Shown piece by piece: positions 37,693-46,514 of a DNA stretch of 64,000 nucleotides; position 1 is the first letter of the stretch; each line of letters opens with the position of its first letter. The notes under the pieces are model-generated. The model did no database searches, was not told where the DNA came from, and saw nothing but the letters and a program-made list of their open reading frames with translations. The position numbers and the translations under genes are program-made. Origin of the DNA: Lentisphaerae bacterium ADurb.Bin082 (GTDB lineage: Bacteria > Verrucomicrobiota > Lentisphaeria > Oligosphaerales > Oligosphaeraceae); assembly GCA_002070945.1 (NCBI GenBank), contig MWEG01000018.1, forward strand, positions 117,945 through 181,944, in the 5' to 3' direction.

Positions 37693-39048
37693 ATGAGCGA
37701 CATTACTATCGTCGAACTGCCGAAATTATACGAGAACATGGACGAAGCCACGGTTGGCCCCTGGCTGGTCGCCCCTGGTGACGCTGTCAAAGAAGGCGAC
37801 CAGCTGGTTGAATTGATTACCGACAAGACGGTGATTGAATTCGAAGCGCCTGCGTCCGGTGTTCTTCTGGCTATCTATGCCGAGGAAAAGAGCACCGTGC
37901 CCCTCGGGTACGCCCTTTGCGCCATTGGCCCGGCTGGCGTCACTCCTCCTGACCTGAGCGCGAGCAACGCCGCGAAGCTGAAGACACACCTGGAGCAACA
38001 TGCCCTGGGCGGAGACTTGAGCGCCCTGCTCGCAGGATCGACCCCGGAGCCAGACCCGGAACCGCTCCGGAAACCGACCTTCCGAGCCGCGCCCGCCGCC
38101 AAAGCCCTGGCTAAGCAACATCAACTCGACCTCGCTGATGTGGCTGCTTTCTGCGGACGGGACATGGTTCACCGCAAGGATGTCGAAGACTACCTGGCCG
38201 CAAAAAAACCGGCGGCGGCTGATTCAGCCCCTGCGCCGGCCAAGGTCGCCCCTGCGGCACCGACCGCCAGGCCGACCGCTGCTTCCGCTCCTGCCCCAGC
38301 CGCGCCTGAGGGCGGTCGCGTCGCCTTGGTGACCGGCGCTGGCAGCGGCATCGGCGCCGCCATTGTCCGCCGGCTGGCTAAGGATGGCCTCACTGTGGCC
38401 ATACACTGCCGTTCCAGCCAGGCCGAGGCGAACCGTCTGGCCGAGGAATTGCGTGCCCAGGGCGCCACCTGCGCTGTCTTTGTCGCTGATCTGGCGGACG
38501 CTGCTGCTGCCCAACGTCTGGCAAACGATGTCATCGCCAAGTTCGGCCGCATCGACATCCTAGTCAACAATGCCGGTTTTCTGGCTGACGCCACGGTCTC
38601 TTTCATGTCTGACCAGCAATGGGAACAAAGCCTTGCCGTCAATCTGACTGCGCCGTTTCGCCTGATGCGCGCCGTTGCCATGACCATGGCGCGGCAACGC
38701 TGGGGTCGGATTGTCAACATGTCTTCTGACGCCGCCATCATGGGGTCGGCCAACCGCTCCAACTACGCTGCTGCCAAAGCCGGCTTGCTGGGACTCACCA
38801 GGTCGGCTGCGCGCGAACTGGCTGGACTCGGCGTGCGCGTCAACGCCGTCAGCCCAGGCTTCATTGACACCGCCATGACAGCGAACATCACCGACAAGAA
38901 GCGTCAGGACCTCCTCAGGGAAATCCCGGTACGGCGTTTTGGTCAGCCTGATGAGGTCGCGGCCCTGGTGGCCTTCCTCTGTTCGCCCGAAGCCGATTAC
39001 ATCACAGGACAAGTTTTCTCCATAGACGGCGGACTGTTCATGGGTTGA
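37693..39048 (+). CDS. fusion: lipoyl domain - peripheral-subunit-binding domain - short-chain dehydrogenase/reductase
   Basis: 451 residues in three modules. Residues 1-80: lipoyl domain with modifiable Lys45 in [13 protein letters not shown] (DK, not the biotin MK). Residues 130-168: peripheral-subunit-binding domain as in dihydrolipoyl acyltransferases ([17 protein letters not shown], then [14 protein letters not shown]). An Ala/Pro-rich swinging linker (171-206) joins a complete FabG-type SDR (208-451): TGAGSGIG (214-221), NNAG (292-295), Ser344/345, Tyr358 and Lys362. It looks like the front half of an E2 subunit attached to an oxoacyl reductase instead of an acyltransferase. Followed after 71 bp by a ketosynthase, so fatty-acyl or polyketide chemistry is likely. 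Function of the lipoyl arm is unknown. Confidence 0.9.
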   Translation: MSDITIVELPKLYENMDEATVGPWLVAPGDAVKEGDQLVELITDKTVIEFEAPASGVLLAIYAEEKSTVPLGYALCAIGPAGVTPPDLSASNAAKLKTHLEQHALGGDLSALLAGSTPEPDPEPLRKPTFRAAPAAKALAKQHQLDLADVAAFCGRDMVHRKDVEDYLAAKKPAAADSAPAPAKVAPAAPTARPTAASAPAPAAPEGGRVALVTGAGSGIGAAIVRRLAKDGLTVAIHCRSSQAEANRLAEELRAQGATCAVFVADLADAAAAQRLANDVIAKFGRIDILVNNAGFLADATVSFMSDQQWEQSLAVNLTAPFRLMRAVAMTMARQRWGRIVNMSSDAAIMGSANRSNYAAAKAGLLGLTRSAARELAGLGVRVNAVSPGFIDTAMTANITDKKRQDLLREIPVRRFGQPDEVAALVAFLCSPEADYITGQVFSIDGGLFMG

Positions 39049-39119
39049 GACGCGGCCTCCGGTTCTGCACCGCCCCTGCCGCTTCCCGAGCCTGCACATC
39101 AATATGCAAGGGAATTGTC

Positions 39120-41048
39120 ATGCGTACATACATCACTGGAATGGGCCTGGTCTGCGGCCTGGGGAAAGACGTCGACGACGTGTTTCAGCGCCTCTGCGCC
39201 GGTGAACACGTGTTTCGGGACATCGACCGTTTTCCAACCGAGCCATACGCCCAGAAGCGGGGCGGCGAACTGCCTCCCGAACTTGAAGACGAATTGCGCG
39301 ACGCCTTCCCAGATGACGACTTGAGCCTGGCTATGACTGTCGACGCTGGCCGCCAAGCCCTGGCACAGGCCGGCCTCAGCAGCGAAAGCAACCCCCGCCG
39401 AGGACTGGTCCTGGCGACCAACTTCGGGGCAATGGAAGCCCTGGAATGGGCCTGGCGCGAACGCCTTGACACCAGCCAGATCGACCCAGCCTCATTCGAG
39501 CTTTTCGACGGCATGGCTAACCAGGCTGCCAGCCTACTCGGCTGCGGCGGGTCAATGACCCAAATCTCCATGTCCTGCGCCTCTGGGGCGGCCGCCATGG
39601 CGGTGGCGCAAGATATGCTCGCATCCGGCAAGGCCGACCAGGTGCTGGTGGCGGCGTATGACGACCTGAGCGAATTCTGCTGGTGCGGGCTGAGCAACCT
39701 CCGCACCATCACGACTGACATCATGCGCCCGTTTGACGTCAAGCGCTCTGGGACGATTTTCAGCGAAGGCGCCGCCGCCATCCTTCTGGAAGCGCGTCCG
39801 GCCGATTCTGGCCGCGTCCTGGCGACAGTGGCTGGCGTGGCCACCGGCAACAATGCCTTCCACATCACCGCCCCGCCTAAGGACGCGGAGGGGTCGCGGC
39901 AGGTGATGGCAGCCGCTATGGCCCAGGCCGGCTTGGCACCGGACGCTGTTGACCACGTCTGCGCCCACGCCACCAGCACCAGCGCCAATGACTCGACCGA
40001 GGCGGGCGCTCTGCGCAACTTGTTCGGCGACCATCTCGGCAACATGACCGTCGCGGCTCACAAGTCGCAGCTCGGCCATCTTATGGGCGCGGCTGGCTTG
40101 GCCGAAGCCATTGTGACCGTCATGGCTATGCAGACAGGCGTCATTCCGCCGACGATTAACCTGACTGAACAGGATCCGGAATGCCAGCCGCTGGACTGCG
40201 TGTCTGGCGTTGCCAGGGTGAAGAAGGTCGTGACCGCTGTCACCAACTCTGCTGGCATCGGCGGCAACAACGCCGCTATAGCCCTGCTCGCTGGTCATCA
40301 TCCCGCTGACCCGAAGACCCTGTTGCAACGCCCGGCTGGACGTGTCTGCATTCGCCAGGCCGGCTGGGTACTCCCCGCTGACATCGGTTCGGGTGACGCG
40401 CTTTTCCAGCATCCGGAATGGCTGGAAATCAGCACGGCAGGGAATGACCGCTTGGCTGGGTTCAGCCCCAAGCCTTACCTGAAGTCGGTCAAAGGCTACT
40501 TGGACCCCGGCGGCGCCATGTTGTTGGCCGCCGCCCGCTTGGCGATCCCGGCCGACGCCGATGACGGAACTCAAGGCAGCCGCAGCCGACGCGGCATCAG
40601 CACGGTTACACGCTATGGCTCAATGGGTTCAGGGTACGCCTTTTTCTCGCAGATGGCGAGCAAAGGCCCCCGTACCGCCAGCCCGATGATTTTTCCCCAC
40701 GGCTACGCCAACACCCCCGGCAATCTCGCAGCCATTGAATTCGGCTACGCTGGGCCGCATATAGTGTTCTACGGACACCAGGATATCCGCGCTGCCTTGG
40801 ACTTCGCTGCCGCCCGGCTGCTTGACGGCTCAGCCGAAGACATGCTGGTCGGCTTCTACGAATCAGCGCCAGCCTTGTCTTTGCCAGACGGCTGCCAGGT
40901 TCTGCATGGCGCGGTGGTGCTGCGCCTCGGCTTGACGACAGCCGACAGCAGCGGCGAACGGCTTCTGCCCGACCTGGCCGCTTTGCCGCCTGCTATGTCG
41001 GCTACAGGCGCAGTCAGCGCGTTGAAGGACATCCTGGCGGCCATTTAG
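39120..41048 (+). CDS. beta-ketoacyl synthase with second, degenerate ketosynthase-like half
   Basis: 642 residues; ATG 39120 has AAGGGA 6 bp upstream. The first 395 residues are a complete FabF-type ketosynthase: SCASGAAAMAV (Cys153), CAHATSTSANDSTEAG (His283), AAHKSQLGHLMGAAG (Lys315, His320) and TNSAGIGGNNAAI. Residues about 405-642 resemble the N-terminal half of a second synthase (HANTPGNLAAIEFGYAGP, AAARLLDGSAEDMLVGF), but at the catalytic position there is GHQDIRAALDF with no Cys. It may act like a chain-length-factor or structural half. Substrate acyl chain unknown. Co-oriented with the lipoyl-SDR fusion. Confidence 0.85.
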   Translation: MRTYITGMGLVCGLGKDVDDVFQRLCAGEHVFRDIDRFPTEPYAQKRGGELPPELEDELRDAFPDDDLSLAMTVDAGRQALAQAGLSSESNPRRGLVLATNFGAMEALEWAWRERLDTSQIDPASFELFDGMANQAASLLGCGGSMTQISMSCASGAAAMAVAQDMLASGKADQVLVAAYDDLSEFCWCGLSNLRTITTDIMRPFDVKRSGTIFSEGAAAILLEARPADSGRVLATVAGVATGNNAFHITAPPKDAEGSRQVMAAAMAQAGLAPDAVDHVCAHATSTSANDSTEAGALRNLFGDHLGNMTVAAHKSQLGHLMGAAGLAEAIVTVMAMQTGVIPPTINLTEQDPECQPLDCVSGVARVKKVVTAVTNSAGIGGNNAAIALLAGHHPADPKTLLQRPAGRVCIRQAGWVLPADIGSGDALFQHPEWLEISTAGNDRLAGFSPKPYLKSVKGYLDPGGAMLLAAARLAIPADADDGTQGSRSRRGISTVTRYGSMGSGYAFFSQMASKGPRTASPMIFPHGYANTPGNLAAIEFGYAGPHIVFYGHQDIRAALDFAAARLLDGSAEDMLVGFYESAPALSLPDGCQVLHGAVVLRLGLTTADSSGERLLPDLAALPPAMSATGAVSALKDILAAI

Positions 41049-41067
41049 GGGCGAGGGACGAGAGACG
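41049..41067. repeat. short GGGGCGA-type repeat abutting the ketosynthase stop codon
   Basis: The stop TAG runs directly into GGGCGAGGGACGAGAGAC, two degenerate GGGGCGA heptads. The same junction TAG-GGGCGAGG occurs at the aguA stop (63598) and just after the dehydrogenase gene (26568). Confidence 0.7.
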
Positions 41068-41072
41068 GCCTT

Positions 41073-42338
41073 TTATTCCTTGGCTTTTTCCTGCCAGACC
41101 TTGACGTAATCCACGGCCATGACAGTGCCGTCAATAGCGTCAGTCACCGGTCCACCGAAGCGGCCGATAGCCAGGCTGAGGAAGATTGGCGCCTCCCAGT
41201 GGCAAATAGCATTTTCGCGTCGATCCACTTCTTTGCCATCGAAGAAGAAAATGAGTTCTTTTTCGTTCCATTCCAGGGCGTAGGTATGGAAATCCGCACT
41301 GAGGTCAATGGCGGGCACGTAGGGCGTTGGTTCTCGCATGGCCACTTCGCGCCAGGCGCCGTCCACCCATAGCTCCAGCTTGAAAGTATCTATGTAGAGG
41401 ACGTAGCCCTTTTTGCCATCTATCCAGCCGGTGAGGAATTGCACGCAAGCGACCTCGCGCTCTGCGCCCAAATCCAGCTCGATAAATTTTTCGCCGTTGT
41501 ATGGCGTGATCCATGACGTGTCGATGCCGCCGTCAATGACGTGTTCTACGCGGTACTGCGGAAAATCCGGGTTGCTGCCGCTGGAGTCGGCGATGGTCGC
41601 TGTCCGTGCGTAGTCAATCAGGCCGCCTGGAAGGGGCGCGTTGCTGGTGATGTCCGGGTACTTGCCGTCGTCGAGTTTGGGAAAGACCCGCAAGGATCGC
41701 AAGTGAAAACGATCCGGGTGGCGTGAGGAGAAACGGACCTTACTGGTGCGCAGCGGCTGGTCGAGCCGGATTTCATGCGCGGCTTGGCCGATTTTCTTCG
41801 ACGGAGTCAGGCAGATGCTGTTTGACCAGGAGTGGTGTCGGCGCCTGCCAGCGTCATCTTTCCAAAAATCGCTCAAGTTGTGAATAGTGATGTTGAGCTT
41901 ATCGGGATAATGCCCTTCATTGATATCGATTTCGAAGTGCTTGACGCCCTCGGGGAGCTTGGCGCCTCCGTGTGTCGTGGTCAGCCAGAAGGAGTTGTTG
42001 GTGCCGGTCGCAGCAGCGTAGCGGTAGCGACATTCAAAATAGCCATATTTGAAATGGCGTTTGGTCCAGAGGCTGGCGCTGGTCCAGTCTTGTCCGCCGC
42101 GCTGTTCCTTGCGATTGATCAGCTTGAGAATGCCGTCTTCCACGCGGGCGTTCTCGCGCCAGCGGCTGCAAAGGATGTGGCCGCTCGGGCTGTTCTGGGA
42201 AACCCAGTTTTGGTCGAGTTGGGCGTCGGAATAGTCAAATTGATCCTCAAAGACTAGCTGCCAATTCTTGCCGACGGGCGGTTCGGCGACCACGGCGCAG
42301 AGCATTGACAGCAACAGGACTACACACAGACGATTCAT
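41073..42338 (-). CDS. secreted GH16-type beta-glucanase with a discoidin-like domain inserted in the catalytic fold
   Basis: Signal peptide (MNRLCVVLLLSMLCAVVA). Residues 25-175 are the first half of a GH16 jelly roll, with catalytic ExDxxE motif EIDINE (Glu136, Asp138, Glu141). The second half (DFHTYALEWNEKELIFFFDGKEV, 349-371, to LSLAIGRFGG) resumes only after an inserted region (about 178-345). The insert has the pattern of an F5/8 type C (discoidin) domain: HVIDGGIDTSWITPYNGEKF, IELDLGAEREVACVQFL, TFKLELWVDGAWREV. It would endo-hydrolyse a beta-glucan or galactan such as laminarin; substrate inferred only from family. Overlaps the upstream GDPD gene by 4 bp (ATGA). Confidence 0.82.
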   Translation of the reverse strand: MNRLCVVLLLSMLCAVVAEPPVGKNWQLVFEDQFDYSDAQLDQNWVSQNSPSGHILCSRWRENARVEDGILKLINRKEQRGGQDWTSASLWTKRHFKYGYFECRYRYAAATGTNNSFWLTTTHGGAKLPEGVKHFEIDINEGHYPDKLNITIHNLSDFWKDDAGRRRHHSWSNSICLTPSKKIGQAAHEIRLDQPLRTSKVRFSSRHPDRFHLRSLRVFPKLDDGKYPDITSNAPLPGGLIDYARTATIADSSGSNPDFPQYRVEHVIDGGIDTSWITPYNGEKFIELDLGAEREVACVQFLTGWIDGKKGYVLYIDTFKLELWVDGAWREVAMREPTPYVPAIDLSADFHTYALEWNEKELIFFFDGKEVDRRENAICHWEAPIFLSLAIGRFGGPVTDAIDGTVMAVDYVKVWQEKAKE

Positions 42339-43774
42339 GGAGCGACCTCCGTTTTGGGTGGTTCGGTTGCGGTTGCGGTCTGGTCTTGGCGCAGTTCGTC
42401 GTAGATCAGCCGTGGCTTATCGGTCACGATGCCATCAACGCCTTGTTGCCAGGCGCTTTTCGCGGTGCCGGGGTTATTGATGGTCCAGTTATAGACCACG
42501 AAGCCATGCAGCCGCGCCTGGCGGCTGGAGAGTTGCTGCGGGTGCGTGTGTCGAATGGATATGCCGCTGGCGCCAGCGCTGCGCAGGTCCGTGAGTTGCT
42601 GATCGCTGAAAAACCGGCTGCCGCAGATGACCACGATCTGGCTGCGCGGCAATGCCTCGCGAATCTCGCTGATGAGCTTGGTGTTGCCAGAGCAGCCGAC
42701 AATGGTGCGCTCGCTGAAATTATGGCGTTTGAGCAACTCAGCCATGGCCGGTACCGCACGCGACTCCTTCAGGTCAATATGCAGAAAAGCAGGGCCTTCC
42801 TTCAGCGCGAGTATGGCTTCTTCAAGGGTGCAGATGGACGCCTTGCGGCCTGTCCGCGTATGGGTGACAGTGAGTTTTTTGAGTTCGTCTATAGTCAAAT
42901 CAGAGGCTGTGCCCTTGCCATCGGTTACGCGGTCGAGGGTGTTATCATGAAAGAGATAGGGCACGCCGTCCTTGCTGCAACGCAGATCGACCTCCACCGC
43001 GTCAGCGCGCTGCTCGACGGCGCTGATGATGGCGTCAAGCGTATTCTCAGGATATTCTGCGGAATCGCCGCGGTGGGCAATCACCAGCGGATAGCCGGTC
43101 AGGGCTTCGCGAATCAGACCTTGCTCCTGCTCATTCAATGGCGGCAGCGACTCAATCCGTATGGATGACACCGCCACCTTCACGCCGCTGAGATATAAGC
43201 CCGGACGGCCAGACACTTGGGCCTGCTCCGGCACGAGGCTCTCCAGGATCAGTTGGCCATCAATGAAGCAGCGAGCCACGGAGCCGACCAGCTCCAGGCG
43301 CAGCAATCGCGGCGCCTCGGCAGGCTGTTTGTCCTGAAAACTGCGGGTGATGAGGACATTCCATGTGTTGTCATTGCCATCCCATTTGCCCAGGCAGGCT
43401 ATTTCCAGGCCGTTGCCGACATTTCTGGCAAAGCGATTAGTGAAGGTCGTGAAGGTGCCATTTTCCTCCTGGTGCCGGCCGATGACGCCGAGCCAGCGGG
43501 TTGGTTCGCGTGCTGACAATATGGCTACGTGTGCTTCGATAGCAATGTCCTGGCCTTCTACGGGCGCCAGCAGGCAGCCCTCGCCATGGAGCTTGCCATC
43601 GCGCAGCGTCCACTGGCCGCTGAGCGCGGTCCAGCCGTCGGGCAAGGCCGTGCTGTCAGCGCAGTTCCAAGTAATCAGCTCGGCGCCAGTGCGTTGCGTT
43701 GGCGCCAGTATTTGTGCGCCGGCCGTCAGGACGATCAGCGACGCGAACAACAAAATCGCCTTCTGCATCTTCAT
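42335..43774 (-). CDS. secreted glycerophosphodiester phosphodiesterase-family protein with N-terminal LamG-like domain
   Basis: 479 residues with signal peptide (MKMQKAILLFASLIVLTAG). Residues about 30-210 are a beta-sandwich of the concanavalin/DUF1080 type (WTLRDGKLHGEGCLLA). From 230 on is a GDPD TIM barrel: IAHRGDSAEYPENTL (catalytic His, Glu), ADAVEVDLRCSKDG (metal Glu, Asp), LFHDNTLDRVTDGKG (His). It would split glycerophosphodiesters or related phosphodiesters outside the cytoplasm. It is translationally coupled by a 4-bp ATGA overlap to the GH16 enzyme downstream, which suggests a joint attack on a phosphate- or glycerol-substituted polymer. Confidence 0.86.
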   Translation of the reverse strand: MKMQKAILLFASLIVLTAGAQILAPTQRTGAELITWNCADSTALPDGWTALSGQWTLRDGKLHGEGCLLAPVEGQDIAIEAHVAILSAREPTRWLGVIGRHQEENGTFTTFTNRFARNVGNGLEIACLGKWDGNDNTWNVLITRSFQDKQPAEAPRLLRLELVGSVARCFIDGQLILESLVPEQAQVSGRPGLYLSGVKVAVSSIRIESLPPLNEQEQGLIREALTGYPLVIAHRGDSAEYPENTLDAIISAVEQRADAVEVDLRCSKDGVPYLFHDNTLDRVTDGKGTASDLTIDELKKLTVTHTRTGRKASICTLEEAILALKEGPAFLHIDLKESRAVPAMAELLKRHNFSERTIVGCSGNTKLISEIREALPRSQIVVICGSRFFSDQQLTDLRSAGASGISIRHTHPQQLSSRQARLHGFVVYNWTINNPGTAKSAWQQGVDGIVTDKPRLIYDELRQDQTATATEPPKTEVAP

Positions 43775-43831
43775 TCCGTTTCCTTTCTCTTCGTCAGCTG
43801 CACGGCGCCACGTATTGCCGATATATTGCCG

Positions 43832-44932
43832 TTAATGAGCAGGCGCGAGCTTTTCGCCATCGTTCTGCTCGTCGTGCGCGCTTTTTACGTCGTTACTTGC
43901 CTTTTGCAGCTGCAGGATGAAACGGTCGTAATCCGAGAGGAAGAGCTTATCCTGAGTGATGCGGTATTTTTCAAACTCGCTTTCGGCATGGAGCTTGGCA
44001 ATTTCAGCCGTTACTTTGCCTGCATCCTGAAGCAGTCCATATTCGAAAATCTGGATAAAGCTATTCAGACGAGTCTCCCAGTCCTGCATGGTTACGGGAA
44101 TCTTGCGTATCGCCATGTTCTCGGCATAATCCAGGTAAGCTGTGACCAGGCGGTTCAGTTGCTGTATTTCTGGTTCAGAAAGGTAGTTTTTTGCGATGCT
44201 GACATCGCTCTTCATGATTTTGCCATTAGGGGAATCTTTCCATGTCGTCAGTCCCATGTGCGGTTTTTCCGCATTGGCGCGTTCAACAATCAGTTCAGCC
44301 GCCGTATGTCCGTGCACCGCAAAATGCATCTTGTTCTGGACAGTGGCAAAGAAGCGCCTCGTGATCAGGCTGTCGCGGTCATAGTCAACCGCTGTGGCAT
44401 AGATATCTGTTATCTTTTGGTAGAATTTCCTTTCGCTCGCGCGGATTTCGCGGATGCGCTCTAACTGTTCCTCGAAGTACTTATCCGTGAGGACTCCACC
44501 ATTTTTCAGGCGTTCATCGTCCATCACCCAGCCCTTGATCGTGTATTCCTTGACAATGTGGTTTGCCCACTTGCGGAACTGGACCGCGCGCTCGTTATTG
44601 ACCTTGAAGCCAACGGCGATGATCATCTGGAGATTGTAGTGATCCAGCGAACGTGTGACTTGGCGGTCCCCTTCCTGCTGAACTATTCGAAATTTTCGAA
44701 TAGTTGCTTCCGGCAGCAATTCCAGGCTCTCGAATATCTTTTTGATGTGATAATTGATAGTAGTGACTTCCACATCGTACAGCACGGCCAGCAGGCGCTG
44801 AGTGAGCCAGATGTTCTCATCCTCATAGCGTAACTCAAGACTATCTGCCTGGTTGCCGACAGATGCCACGAAGGTCAGGTATTCTGCCGTTGAACTGCGG
44901 ACGATGTCAGCTGCCCGTTTTTTCTTTGCCAT
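43832..44932 (-). CDS. RhuM-family (virulence protein) homologue
   Basis: 366 residues. The N-terminal half matches the RhuM family: ELRYEDENIWLTQRLLAVLYDVEVTTINYHIKKIFE, DGDRQVTRSLDHYNL-like segment and NNERAVQFRKWANHIVKEYTIKGWVMDDERLKN. RhuM proteins have an unknown function and are common in mobile and defence-associated regions. The C-terminal half is helical and charged. It opens the AT-richer accessory segment. A weak GGGGAAA before the start. The segment between this gene and the next one upstream (44933-45013) holds an ACCGCCAAGACGCC-type short repeat. Confidence 0.8.
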   Translation of the reverse strand: MAKKKRAADIVRSSTAEYLTFVASVGNQADSLELRYEDENIWLTQRLLAVLYDVEVTTINYHIKKIFESLELLPEATIRKFRIVQQEGDRQVTRSLDHYNLQMIIAVGFKVNNERAVQFRKWANHIVKEYTIKGWVMDDERLKNGGVLTDKYFEEQLERIREIRASERKFYQKITDIYATAVDYDRDSLITRRFFATVQNKMHFAVHGHTAAELIVERANAEKPHMGLTTWKDSPNGKIMKSDVSIAKNYLSEPEIQQLNRLVTAYLDYAENMAIRKIPVTMQDWETRLNSFIQIFEYGLLQDAGKVTAEIAKLHAESEFEKYRITQDKLFLSDYDRFILQLQKASNDVKSAHDEQNDGEKLAPAH

Positions 44933-45013
44933 AGATGCTATTTCCCCAATTACAGTTTTCCGCCTTTTCTCCCATGGCGTCTTGGCGGTTAATCTTTCCG
45001 AATTTTATAGTCT

Positions 45014-46078
45014 CTATGCCTGCAACGTCATTTTTGGTTTGCCGTCGGTGCCTATCAGGTGCGAGAATCCGGCGGCTGTCATCATGGCGCGGCAATCGGC
45101 TGTGGTGATCTCGTTGCTCTGTCGCCACAGCGCGGTGGTGAAGCCAGCCTTCGCTTGTGCGGCCCTCTCTGCCTGAATGACCTGTTCGTCCGGTTCTCCG
45201 GCCTCGGGAAAGAAGGCGTTGGCGCCGCTGAACAAGCCGACGAGATTGGAGACGTTGACGGCAATGCTCTTGACATTTTCCTGTCCGATTGTCGCCAAAG
45301 CGACGACGGCTGCGACTTGACCCAGACGCGGCAGGCTGACTTGCCCGTAGTGGTACAGGGGCGATCCGGGAACAGGGAACCGCTGCATCACGCCGTGTTG
45401 TGTGCATGGCAGGTCTACACCCAGCCATATCTGCTCGGCCAGCTCCTCGGGCGTGTGTTCCGGCCCCAGCGGCTCGCACATATTGTACCAGGCGAGACCG
45501 GCTTCAAGGATGCGCTCAATGGTCTTTTTGCGGTCGGCAGGCGTCATGCAGGAGTCAATGCCTTCACGAAGACGGCAGACGTGATATGCGCCGGTCACAC
45601 CTGCGGTGCGGAGCTCTCGCAGCTGGGCTGTCGTGATATCGCCGACGTTGGCCAGGATTTCCAGTTGCGCAGGGATCAGGCGACGCAATTCCGCACACAG
45701 GTCGCGAAACCACTCGAAGCCAAAGTGGTGCATGGTCATCAGAAAGACACCTTGAGCGCCGCCGCGGGCGAACCGTTCGCAGCGAGCGATGATCTCTTCA
45801 ACCGGTAGAAGCGCAGATTGAATCGACGTGTGTGATTTGGCAAAGAAGCAAAAGGCGCAGTCTCCCTCGCATGGCGCCATGTTCACGCCGATCTGGCCAA
45901 GAAGCAAACCGCTGTTGGCGAATCGGTGGCGACTCACGACGTTGGCTGTCGAGCGCAGCAGGGATGCCTCCAGCGAATTTTCCGGCAGGTGAAGCAGCTG
46001 AACAGCCTCGGCCTTCGTGATGGGGCGTCCATGAGTTGCGTCTTCGAGGATGCGTTGCACATTGGCGTCTGATTTCAT
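45014..46078 (-). CDS. radical SAM enzyme of the BioB/HydE-like group
   Basis: 354 residues; AAAGGGA precedes the start. The cluster motif CEGDCAFC gives Cys70, Cys74 and Cys77. The following VEEIIARCERFARGGAQGVFLMT, NVGDITTAQLRELRTAGVTGAYH and the C-terminal YHYGQVSLPRLGQVAAVVALA resemble biotin synthase and HydE/PylB barrels. It lacks the biotin synthase Arg/Cys set in the positions I can check, so BioB itself is doubtful. It may perform a rearrangement or thiolation step in cofactor making. No biotin or hydrogenase maturation genes are adjacent. Confidence 0.72.
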   Translation of the reverse strand: MKSDANVQRILEDATHGRPITKAEAVQLLHLPENSLEASLLRSTANVVSRHRFANSGLLLGQIGVNMAPCEGDCAFCFFAKSHTSIQSALLPVEEIIARCERFARGGAQGVFLMTMHHFGFEWFRDLCAELRRLIPAQLEILANVGDITTAQLRELRTAGVTGAYHVCRLREGIDSCMTPADRKKTIERILEAGLAWYNMCEPLGPEHTPEELAEQIWLGVDLPCTQHGVMQRFPVPGSPLYHYGQVSLPRLGQVAAVVALATIGQENVKSIAVNVSNLVGLFSGANAFFPEAGEPDEQVIQAERAAQAKAGFTTALWRQSNEITTADCRAMMTAAGFSHLIGTDGKPKMTLQA

Positions 46079-46263
46079 TTCTTTTCCCTTTCGCGGCCAG
46101 TATGCCCTTACTCTCCGCGTGAATATAATATATCCTAAGTTACCCGAGTTTGGTCAAAATCCGAACGTCCGTATTGATGTTGCGGCTTTTGCTGAATATC
46201 TGCGCTTCCAAGCGTTTTGCCGGATCCAAGCAGGTCAAGGCGACGATAAACATATTTGCTGGC

Positions 46264-46367
46264 TGGTGCCGTGACTGGTGCCGTCTGGTGCCGTGACTGG
46301 TGCCGTGACTGGTGCCGTGACTGGTGCCGCGACTGGTGCCGTGACTGGTGCCGTCTGGCACCGTGAT
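46264..46367. repeat. 12-bp tandem repeat, nine units
   Basis: Units of TGGTGCCGTGAC (46264, 46286, 46298, 46310, 46322, 46334, 46356), with two shorter 10-bp units TGGTGCCGTC (46276 and 46346). On the minus strand the 12-mer reads as VTAP repeats, much like the VTPQ-type linkers in AlbA/Schlafen-type ATPases. The 10-bp units shift the frame twice, so a continuous VTAP protein is not possible. The flanks (46079-46514) contain no gene I can support. Confidence 0.8.
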
Positions 46368-46514
46368 TTCGGGATGAGCGTGTTTGGTTGCCGCCGGCGG
46401 TAGGGTCTTGAACTTCACGCGCCCTTCCCGGAATACAAATATCCGCCAACTTTGAGCATATCCCGAAGGACAGATGCAAGGTAATGGGAGTTTTTGTCTT
46501 CTTTCGACGCATCC

